From NCBI GenBank assembly GCA_963966185.1, contig CAWZYM010000332.1, positions 110,001-174,000 on the forward strand: DNA of 64,000 nt. The letters are read 5' to 3'. The translations under genes and the position numbers were made by a program. The DNA is from Rhabditoides inermis. Taxonomy: Eukaryota; Nematoda; Chromadorea; Rhabditida; Rhabditidae. Under the pieces are notes generated by a model. That model had not been told where the DNA came from. It did not search any database and saw only the letters and a program-made list of their open reading frames with translations. This document shows, piece by piece, positions 54,978 through 64,000 of this stretch. Within the stretch, counting starts at the first letter, position 1. Each line of letters starts with the position of its first letter.

Positions 54978-57900
54978 ATGTGCACCGCATATTGTGGAGA
55001 AGTGATATTGTATGAAAAATGTATTCCACTTTCAAAACTTCTCGCTTATTCAGAACTATCGAGACCCGGAATCACGAACACACCAATTTCTTATTCGATG
55101 GTTTTGCTATGTATTATTCGAAGAGCTCATCGTTCTGCGGAAGAATGGATGCCGACACCGATTAACGTATCTTATATTTCCATATAGGGCCATATATGTT
55201 ATTTTTTTCAGATTTCGAACGACGCAAAGATGTTGATTGACGTACTACATGTTTTACTGTTTCTTTCTGGAATTATGAAAATGTTCACGTACTGGTCGAA
55301 AAAGAATACGGCGCCTAGAATTCACAGGAGAGTTCGTTATGCCATGTATGGTGGGAGTGGAGCGAATAATCTTAGAACCGACTTGATGGTAAATATTTAT
55401 CGAGATTAACAAAGATATATCGTACGAGTATCGTGTATTGTAGATGAAGTTTACCGAAGCTCGTCATTTCACCCGGATTATGCAACAGTTAACGAACAAG
55501 TGGAACTCCGATGGACAGGGCAGTTTCGACGCCATTGTGAGTAGATGTAATTTAATTGAGAATAATAAACTAATTGTAGCTCTTTCTAAGGAACAGAGGA
55601 CCCATTGGGCATTTCGTATGTGTGAGGTAAATTTTTATTATTGTCATCTCACTTTGTTTTACACCTCGAATCTAGGTTCCTCTCATTTTGGTTTCGCAAA
55701 AGAGTTTGGATTTTTGATTCCGCCAGGACCCCAACTGATGACACGTACACGGTAAATGTCACTTGAAATTACTCACCTCAATCGTTTTCCTAGAACCACC
55801 TCGGAGAGATCTTCAACATGTTTAGTCACACCGACTCGAACATACAGTTTCAATACGTAGAGAATTACGACAGACAGCCGGTACTTTTGATACTTTTGAC
55901 ACACTAAAAAAAACCATTTCAAGATCACAGTAGTTGCGGATGGAGAAGCGTTGTGGCAGGACTGTTACTGGCACATGGTGCCGATCCCGCTGGGTACGCA
56001 CAATCACCTCGAATTCTACTTCTAAGTGTAATTGTTAAGCTTCAACATACACTCTCACGAGTCTCGATTTGTGATCAAAGAGTTTTTGAAAAAGAATGGA
56101 GCCGGCGGAGTAGCGTATTGGGTCGAAGAATTAAGGAACAAGAAGTGAGCTTGATATAAACACATTACAGTGGGATGCATGATGCATTGAAATTAAAAGA
56201 CTAGAGGCTCTGCCCAAATTGACAAGAGCATGTAAGGTGTGAAACTTGAAACATATTGCAGATACAAATGTTACAATATTGTCTTACTTAGGACCGTTTG
56301 AGAGTTTCCGTGTTAATGAAGAAGCACACGAAGGTTGTGAAACCACTTCAACGCAGCGCGCAAGCGGGAGACTCCACAGACAGGTAAGGACTCGCACTCG
56401 TTGAAACTAACCACTTAGTAACAATGTATGTGTTCAGATCGAATGATGCAAACGAAAGCCCGGAGCATTCATTCGACCTTATTCTCGTACTCTTCCTACA
56501 AGTACAATAATAATATTCGACAGTTATATATACAACTTCTATATGTAGACGTTGATATGTGTCTTCAACAATGAACGTGGGATGCGGACAGTCCGCGAGT
56601 TTCTAAGAGGAAAAGTGGGTATTTCAATAATTTATTGTAGAGCGGTCCACACAGAAAAATGGTAGAGTAGTGACTGATCCAAGGTCGCAAGCGTTACTTC
56701 AGATAGAACTCAGCGACCCATTCGATGATCTGGGTTCGCCGTCTATTGTTTGGACATACTATGGAGTGGGAGAGAGATGGAAAAGGATTGATTGGGAAGT
56801 GTGTTTGATCCAATTATTCTTCGCAAACAAGTACATTTTCAAAACGCTTGTACATGTAAAAACTTACATTTCAGTATGCTGAAGCGAAAATGTACCAACG
56901 AGGCTACGTGAGCGAGGTGGACAATAGGAGCATCGGCAAGCCATCTCGTTGCACGACAATGGAAAGAGAAGCGTTAAGAAGAGTGGCCGCGAGAGTGGTT
57001 AGTAAATTTAAAATAACTTGTAAAATGTGTTTTGGTGCCATCTCTTTACTTGCATGTTAAGGATTTAACGGCTCTGTTCAAACCATTTGTGTCAACAGCG
57101 GCATCTGTAGAAATTGGCTCGAGTTATGCAAGGTAAATACGTTAATACAAAACGATTATGTAGAAACGTGAGGAGAAATTTCAGCGTAAGTTTGGATACT
57201 CGACCGCTTGCAAACTGGCCGGTCAACTGTACATTACACCAGTATTCCCTTCGTTGTATATCTTTTGCTGCCGACCTGAATCTTAAAAGGCAAGGTCTAA
57301 CACTCGATATTCAGTTGACAAAAAAATACTCAGAATCGATAGGGAAGCCGCAATACCCTACTCTGAGTTTCGAAACCCTCTCAACTCGGTTAATGAACGG
57401 AGATGAGTCGCTGGCCAGAAAGCTGCGCCGAAAGCGCAATGCGGACGGAACGTTTAGTGCCAATGATAAAGGTCAGTGTATGCTTCAAACTTCAAACTAA
57501 TCGAATCTAAGTACACTAATCGAATCTAAGTAAGTAGTGAAATGAAGAAATCCATTCAAAAACTACCATTGGCCATTCTAGATATGTCGCAGAGGCTCGT
57601 CTTGTTCATGGAAGAAAAAGGAAGAATTCTTTCGACATCTATGAGAACGATAATAGAAAACATGACTCGGGTATGCATGTAATATAAAAATCACTGTGTC
57701 ATTCGTTTATTAGAACGCTGCCGCGAACACTAGACATGACTCAGACTACGCAGTGATAGTCCGCCACGCGGCAGGGATGATTCTCGAAGAAACGACACAG
57801 AACGATGACGATCACTCTTGTGAGTAAGGCGCTTACGCGACGTTAATCAAGCATGATTCAGTCACATCCATTCGCGACTTCTGGTCGCTTGTGATTGCGC

Positions 57901-58106
57901 GAGTCGTCGAGTCACCAGCATATTCTATGCTTCCAGAGGTGTGCCTTCGGAAATACCAAATACTAGTGATTTAAAGATAGCACGAAACACTTTTGGGTTT
58001 TCAGGCATATCGACTCAAGATCTCAACTTTTTACGAGGATGACACAGACAGTGAGCTGTCGAGTGAGAGTGAAGAAGACGTAGAGTCAGATAGAAGTGAG
58101 GTGTAA
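54978..58106 (+). CDS. Uncharacterised protein, about 19 exons
   Basis: The first seven exons fit in phase: 54978-55166, 55212-55388, 55444-55536, 55580-55626, 55676-55751, 55794-55880 and 55924-55993. Later exons lie near 56,035-56,145, 56,293-56,382, 56,439-56,501, 56,550-56,613, 56,644-56,799, 56,876-56,998, 57,061-57,132, 57,185-57,470, 57,583-57,670, 57,713-57,815, 57,860-57,940 and 58,006-58,106 (TAA). Notable segments are GHFVCVRF, VWIFDSARTP and LWQDCYWHMVPIPL, which in that order resemble the His, Asp and Cys blocks of a Ulp1/adenain-type protease; this is weak. Later comes a SDPFDDLGSPSIVWTYY block. The C-terminus is very acidic (DSELSSESEEDVES). Codon use is AT-rich, unlike the housekeeping genes. 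The 55,993-to-56,035 joint is unresolved. A transposon-derived or rapidly evolving gene is possible. Confidence 0.5.
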
Positions 58107-59150
58107 GCCAAGATGGGCGTCTCGGTGTCTCATTGCTTGTGTTCTTATATCGTTTGTTTCTATTTTTTTTGTTCATTTGTTGTTCTCGTTATCACAAACA
58201 TTATTGCACGCGATAAATGTCTATCATTCATATATAGGTATGCACATTCACAATACGTGTATTATATGCATACATCACAGGTGTCGAGAATGGTATCATG
58301 TAACTACAGTACTATCCGTAAAAAGTGCCAAATTTTTGAAATTTTAGAAAATTTTCAAAAAAACCAAAAAAGGTTTGTAACTCGGGTAAATGAGAAGATT
58401 AGTGGCTGGTATTCGCGGAGAGTATGTAATCGATGATGCCGGATTCAGCTATCCAGTTTGTTTTTCTCTAACAACTTTGCGATCCGGAGTAAAACCACTC
58501 ACAGTTTGCCACTAGTTAAGCTTGAAATGATGCCACTTGTATGTTTGCATTCGTTTGAGAATTTGCATAAAAACTACTCGCCCCTGAGAGGCTAGTCCAT
58601 TTCTCTGGTCGCCATTTATCGAGAATCGGTCGTGCTGACAAAAGATCACTCGAACGGTTCTGACTATTCGTCTATCGTAATCCTAAGGGAACGAAGCTGA
58701 TCAAACTGTTCGTCTACCATAATCTTAAGGGAACGAAGCAGATCAAACTATTTATTTGAAAACAACAGACTCAGCCTTTCGTTTTTAGAAGCTGACGCGA
58801 ATCCGAGATTACTTTCCCGCGCCCCCGCATTTGGCCGGAGAAGGGAAGAAGAAGAGTGAAAAGAACACAATCATATTAGTTATTTTCGTTTCTGAATGAA
58901 TCTACATTATTCTACCAGTTTATCGCATAAAAAGGTCATGTAAGGCGGTCACAAATCTGGCAGAATCTTAATCTGAGCGGAACAGATTAACACGTTTCTA
59001 GGGGTGCTGACAAGAACATACACCGCTGGTCGAGTAGTCTAAGAACATGTAAGAGTGTAAGCGGGAGGCTGGCTACACGTAGTAGGACGGTGCGAAGGCG
59101 TTCTCGATGCAGTAGACAAGGTCGGCTCCCAGAACTACCACCATCAACCC
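58107..59150. other. Intergenic, no gene seen
   Basis: AT-rich. It contains a direct repeat of AATCYTAAGGGAACGAAGC-type units (58,678-58,745). Nothing coding was found. Confidence 0.3.
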
Positions 59151-59162
59151 CACTATATAGTG

Positions 59163-59315
59163 ATTATCTGTTAAAAAAACACTTGCGTAAAAATAATAAG
59201 TTTGTCTTGACCCAATTCAACAAAAGCGCATGCATAAAACGTTTACAAATACTAACACAAACCTGCGCCTCTCTCTCCCTCTCTCTCTCTCCTCTCTCTT
59301 CTCTCTCTCTCTCCG

Positions 59316-59396
<81 letters not shown>

Positions 59397-59567
59397 GGAC
59401 GTATGACGTTAGTCATTTGTATTGTTATATTTCATCTGTTAGTGTCCACTGTCCGTTATGCGCAGGTTTGTGTTAGTATTTGTAAACGTTTTAAACGTTT
59501 TACGCTTTTGTTGAATTGGGTCAAGACAAACTTAATATTTTTACGCAAGTACTTTTTAACAGATAAT
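59163..59567 (+). mobile_element. Foldback element, copy D (arms only)
   Basis: The inverted arms 59,163-59,269 and 59,459-59,567 have outer ends ATTATCTGTTAAAAA and match the terminal arms of copies A-C in length and end sequence. The loop is mostly a (CT)n tract of about 115 bp (59,275-59,392). I cannot find the 5' hairpin part. Confidence 0.7.
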
Positions 59568-59681
59568 ACATGTGCTTTTGTTGAATATCATAGAAATTTC
59601 TTCTCTAACTGATTCCCAAGCTCTGTCGTTAATTAGTACGCACAGAACTATTATGTGACACATTTTATGATGTGACGCACA

Positions 59682-60665
59682 ATGTTGCGTGTATATGTAC
59701 GGAAAGTCACCGACCTCGACTACGCGGATGACATCGCTCTGCTTGGAGAAGACCCTGTTAACCTGCAGAAAGCTGTAGACCGTCTCAGTCTCCTCGCCGC
59801 CTCGTACGGTCTGACCCTCAGGCCGGACAAGTGTGAGTCGATGTCCATCCCGCGAGGAGTAAAGGAGGAGTTCACTGTCAATGGAGAGAAGATCGCGCAG
59901 ACCACCAACTTCCGCTACCTCGGTTCGTGGATTAGCAGCGACGCCGACCTTACTAAGGATGTGGAGGCGCGAATCGCCCAAGCCTGCTCCGCGTTCAATT
60001 CGCTGGAAAAGGTTTTGTGGAGATCGAGCGTCGCCAATCACGTCAAGCTGCGGATCTACCTCACCGCCATCCGACCTGCGATGCTCTACGGATCCGGTAC
60101 TTGGGCTCTCAATAAGAAGCTCGAGGAGAAGCTGGATACGGCGGAACGCAAATTCTTGCGCCGGATGTTAGGCTACTTCTACCCAAACCGTCGCCACAAC
60201 TCGCAGTTGTATCGGGATGTAAACAACATCTACTCCCGACTCCTGCGCAAAAAGTCTAAGCTGCCCACCCCCTCGCGGCAAGTGGCGGCAACGAGAGTTC
60301 GTCTCTTGGGACACGTGCTGCGACGAGAAGACCATCGGATTGTGAAGCAAGCTGCGCTCACACTACCGCCGCCGGAGTGGAGACGAGGCCCAGGAAGGAA
60401 ACGCGCCACATGGGACGAGAAGCTGAAGGAGGATGTCGGGCCCACGCCTGCCGTGCGCGCCAAGGTTACCTCGAGAGACACTTCGTTCCGCAGAGCTTGG
60501 AACACTCGCAACGGGCAGTGGATGGACGCTGTTATGGACATGGCACAAGACCGCGTCAAGTGGTCAGAACTGGTTCACGCGATGCTCGCCGGCTAAGGGG
60601 CGACAATGCTCCAGATAATCTACGGAGAATCGGCCGAGGACTGGACTGGACTGGACTGTTGTTGT
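59682..60665 (+). mobile_element. 5'-truncated non-LTR retrotransposon (LINE), RT C-terminal half
   Basis: An uninterrupted 304-codon frame to TAA at 60,596 begins just before the catalytic YADD box (DLDYADDIALLGED). It continues through PDKCESM, RYLGSWIS, AMLYGSGTWAL and RRMLG, with the HVLRRED and RRGPGRKRATW motifs typical of the C-terminal region of such reverse transcriptases. The endonuclease and the N-terminal RT are missing. After the stop comes a short (GGACT)n tail at 60,640-60,658, as in families that end in a microsatellite. The open frame suggests recent insertion. Confidence 0.9.
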
Positions 60666-60669
60666 AGCC

Positions 60670-61428
60670 GACGGCACCCCGAAAGACTCGCCGTTCGTCG
60701 ATGGCGGCGACAGAGACACCCAAGATGAGGAGGTACGGGAACGCGAGTACTTCACTTTGCTGTACTTTGCTTTACTCTTAAAATGTTATACCGCTTTAAT
60801 TAATGCATTGTTAAGGAGCTCTCGGTACTCACTCTCAGGATTCGGAGGATGTGGCTCTCCGCGGCTCTTCAAGAGTACTGGAAAAGTAAGTTACAATTTT
60901 GTTTTTGTTTACTTTGTTTATACATTTGCATCGCTTGTGGTACGTTGTTTGTTGCAGTTGCAACAGCTGCGGAGTACGACGCGTATCAATGTTAATTCGG
61001 CCGGTGGTGTCTTCTCGAGGAGGCTGAGTGGATCCCCGGACGATCCGAAGCATGGACACCCGGCAGCAGCCACTCGGGAACAGCGAAGAGAACGCGCCCC
61101 GCAGTCTCTCTGGAATCAGTCAGTGGAGAGACGGAGAGATTAGGATAACACCGTGGTTGCAGACTTGTCCATCTCTTCTGTCTCCTCGATGGGCACTCCG
61201 AACATGCAGCAGCTGCCGCCCACCCCGGTCGACGTGAAGAATGCGGCGGAGAAGACACTCAACGACTATGCTGCCGCCGCACTCGTCGATTCCGCCACCA
61301 GTAAGTAAACTTCCAATTGCTTCTCTCTCTCACCCTAGGTTCCTTAAGCCAGTTCCATTTTTTTCACTATTGTCTGTTTGTGTTATAGGTGTACCGAGTG
61401 TACGGCATGGAGATGCTGTCGTCTGAAC
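60670..61428 (+). CDS. Possible gene fragment, exons in uncertain frame
   Basis: Blocks with splice sites are about 60,669-60,734 (DGTPKDSPFVDGGDRDTQDE), 60,840-60,886 (SEDVALRGSSRVLE), 61,162-61,301 (MGTPNMQQLPPTPVDVKNAA, then NDYAAAALVDSAT) and an exon after 61,388. The joints cannot all be made to agree, and no family is recognised. It starts right after the LINE tail, which may have cut it. Confidence 0.3.
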
Positions 61429-61833
61429 TTTGGCATCTTCAGGAGAGACACGCCAAGACCGACCGCAGTCGTCGTAAGTGGAGAGTCGTGTGATTATCTC
61501 GATGTAAGTTAAAGAAGAACTCTGGGGAAAGAGTCACCGGCCTAAAACATTAGCGCGCCCGGAACCAGATTTTGGCGGTAAACCGCGAGTACGGCAGCGG
61601 TGGGCAGCGGAGTGAGGCTCTGCCCTCGTCCAATTAGGCTGTTTGGACAAAGGAATCGTTATAAATAAATCAAAAACGTAACTTTTTGAAGCCTCTCACA
61701 ATTTTCATTGCCAGAATCGTGTTCCTAAGATCTGTTCGCCCCTATTGACCGGCATTCCTATTTTCCCCGGAGTTCTTCTTTAAAGTAACAGTTCACATGT
61801 TCACATGGTAAGTTTTATTAGATGTCGCGATAG

Positions 61834-61995
61834 ATGTCGCGACTTTCGCGGTGGGAGGCAAGTCGTCTTCGGACGAGAATGAGCAGAACGTGGCGCCTGT
61901 CTAGTGTCGGACCTGAATTTGGACTGGGAGATGTGGATGAGGACGGGAGAGGAGAAGGAGGCGATGGAAATGTGATGGACATGGGTTCCATGGAA

Positions 61996-62046
<51 letters not shown>

Positions 62047-62118
62047 AACGAGAGTGATGAGGGTGGACACATCATCATCATTCCGACACATCATCGGTTT
62101 GTTAACATTTTGATATGA
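61834..62118 (+). CDS. Possible Asp-rich exon over a (GAT)n repeat
   Basis: An open frame of 94 codons contains a 16-residue Asp run encoded by a GAT/GATGAT microsatellite (61,997-62,044) within an otherwise acidic Gly/Glu context. No splice or start context is convincing. It may be a repeat artefact. Confidence 0.2.
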
Positions 62119-62119
62119 C

Positions 62120-63433
62120 TCCAGACGGGGAAGTAGAAAGCCATGACTTTAGAGGGTTGAGATATCCTGAGGGCGCCGTAAGAAGATACTGACCATAGAA
62201 AACGGGAAAACTGAATTTCTAGCAACAAATCGTAACAAATCCTGAAATGCGGTTGAAAAACGTGAACAAAAATTGCGCACATACGTGTGATGGTAGACTT
62301 CGGCTGGAAGCGGAACGGGGGTCACGGCTTCTGCACTCGCCGTTACGAGAGACGCGGGTTGAGTGTCGCTTCAAAAAAGAAAAGTGTGCTCAGAGACTGT
62401 CCTCACGTTTCAACTAAGGAATTTTTGTCGCTATTTTTTTTAATTTTTGTACATGTTGATAAGACACTCGACACTCAAATGAAAACAACCATGCTTTATA
62501 TACAATGCATACATTTTCGATTGTACCCCATTTAACCCAGCTTTCTAATCGGAGTTTTATCGATCGATCCAATGATATCGATCGATTTTCTTCAAAGTAC
62601 AAGTGGCTCAAACTTTTAGAGACTCCGGATCGCAAAAAAAGTTGTGGCTCAAAGCAAACAAGTATTGCCGTTTGATTCGGTAAGAAAAGTCGTATCTCCT
62701 TTCTCCTTTTGCAATTCTCTTTTTTCAGCTGGTTGAATCCAGGGTCCTCCTAGTCGAGAACGAGATGAGTTCTTGACTTACGACAACGTCAGCAGAGAAA
62801 GTTGGGTAAGGTGGCATCGGACGTATTCCGTTCTTGAGTCGGTAGATGGTGTTGGGGGAATTCAACTTTCCAATCTCTTTGTTACAATCTTGCTTCTTAC
62901 ATGAACACTCTTAAAGTTCATGAAAACTTGTTTTCACTGCTTTGCCCGTAGCCTTAAAACACAATTTTCGAAGCACAATTTCCGTGATCCCGTGATCTCT
63001 ATTGCGCTTCACAAGAAAACTCAAAGGGAGTGTACCCTATGATTTTATACTCGTTCACGAGAATAGTGTACAGAAATGCGCACGATGAATGACGGTTTCT
63101 CCAACCTCTTTTAGGAATCCGGCATACGATCAAACGGGCAAAGGCCAATTTCCGGCAAATTATCAAAACACCGAAACGTGAAAAAATTGAAAAAAAATCT
63201 ATTTTCACGTTCCGGCGCGTTTTCAACTTCAAAAATCCGAGGGTACATACAATCATGCCATCAAACTTTTGTACAAATACATAGTGGGCCCGCATGATGT
63301 CTTCGCTGTCTGTCATTTCTTCTAGTATACGGTATCTTCAAAATACACGATAATGTTTTCAACGAAAAATCCAGCTGTACGCACTTACATAGCTTAGGGT
63401 TATACACGCAACGCTTGACCCGCAACGACTCAC
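62120..63433. other. No confident gene
   Basis: AT-rich. A possible short exon before a GTAAGG donor at 62,809 has no good upstream frame. Confidence 0.3.
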
Positions 63434-63522
63434 CGGTTGTGTGACACTACTGCTGCGGCACCGGCAGGCAGGTTGTCTCGGTCGCGGGTCGGCGGGGTAG
63501 TCGCTTCCTTGTCCGGGAGGAA
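63434..63522 (-). CDS. Single internal exon of an unknown minus-strand gene
   Basis: An 89-nt open exon lies between a TTTTCAG acceptor (63,523 side) and a GTGAGT donor (63,433 side). It encodes FLPDKEATTPPTRDRDN and an Ala/Val stretch. Neighbouring exons are not identifiable. The rest of the window to 64,000 shows nothing I can name. Confidence 0.3.
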
Positions 63523-64000
63523 CTGAAAACACTGCATTCACACCGCTGAGCAACATCGCCAGTCACCCACGGTTGCATACAACGGTGCGGTTTTTCGTGT
63601 TTCTCTCTCTCCCCTGTCATCGGTCGGCTAAAAGATAATCGAAAAGGTAACTAGTCAATCAAAAGTAGAATAAGTAAACAGAAGAGGAGAGTTGAAAACG
63701 GATAGTTCAGTCAGTTTTTTTACGCGAAAAGTTGCTGGTTCGATTTCCCCTCTACCAAACTACCACCCGGTGAGACGCCTAAACTAACGCCTTTCTTCGA
63801 ATACTCGATCATCGGCAGCGTGAGGCCATCAAAGATCTTCTACCACGACCTCGCAACTGGTTATGTTCACGCCCATCTACCATGAACAGTCAGCACCATC
63901 GCTGCTCTATTCAAGCCAAGCTCTACCAACTGTACCAGACCACCCAGTATAGTCGGTTTGGATCCTATATGCCATCCGTGACATTTCACATGTTGTGCAG

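Noticed and set aside
55580..55755. Alternative frame of exon 55580-55626 (SKEQRTHWAFRMCE)
   Set aside because: It disagrees in phase with the exons on both sides, whereas the chosen frame joins both.
61997..62044. Poly-Asp region as a confident protein domain
   Set aside because: The run is a pure GAT microsatellite and the frame has no supported splice or start signals.

Overview
The window is nuclear DNA of an animal, most probably a nematode. Genes are split into many small exons by introns often only 40-100 bp long, with GTGAG-type donors and TTTTCAG/TTGCAG acceptors. A decayed gene at 2.1-2.7 kb looks like a nematode serpentine chemoreceptor. I cannot name the species. A myeloid leukemia factor gene is present, a family I believe Caenorhabditis elegans lacks, so a lineage other than Caenorhabditis is suggested.

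Layout. 0-7.2 kb: the 3' end of a single-pass membrane protein gene, a tiny secreted-peptide (neuropeptide-like) gene, the receptor pseudogene, and a plus-strand Cys/His zinc-finger gene whose intron carries a 250-bp inverted repeat with tRNA-like ends. 7.5-17.5 kb, minus strand: a 17-exon C2H2 zinc-finger gene (604 aa) and MePCE/Bin3, the 7SK-type RNA capping methyltransferase (460 aa). 18.3-36.6 kb, plus strand: MLF, a 100-aa coiled-coil protein, an HMG-box protein with possible Maelstrom affinity, the chaperonin subunit CCT3, and an XMAP215/ch-TOG-type microtubule polymerase with two TOG domains. 37.6-45.5 kb, minus strand: a 697-aa secreted saposin-domain protein with a coiled coil and a Thr/Lys/Glu-rich region; its introns hold two foldback elements and a 74-bp tandem array. 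45.6-64 kb is repeat-rich and gene-poor. It holds a kelch pseudogene beside mariner-like MITEs, a tyrosine-kinase pseudogene, a 1.8-kb element that carries a multi-exon gene and sits in a duplicated exon fragment, an uncharacterised gene of about 19 exons, a 5'-truncated LINE and several orphan exons.

The reading frames of five models (C2H2 gene, MePCE, MLF, CCT3, saposin gene) close exactly over all their exons, which supports their structures. The housekeeping genes do not form an evident pathway, although CCT3 (tubulin folding) and the TOG polymerase (tubulin addition) are functionally adjacent.

The most unusual signals are: (1) repeated local duplication of exon-edge plus splice-site segments inside introns, seen at seven junctions in three genes; (2) a gene-carrying TIR element whose empty site is preserved in the window; (3) a foldback element family with a conserved 5' hairpin; (4) a mariner-type MITE with both filled and empty sites visible; (5) a candidate neuropeptide precursor.
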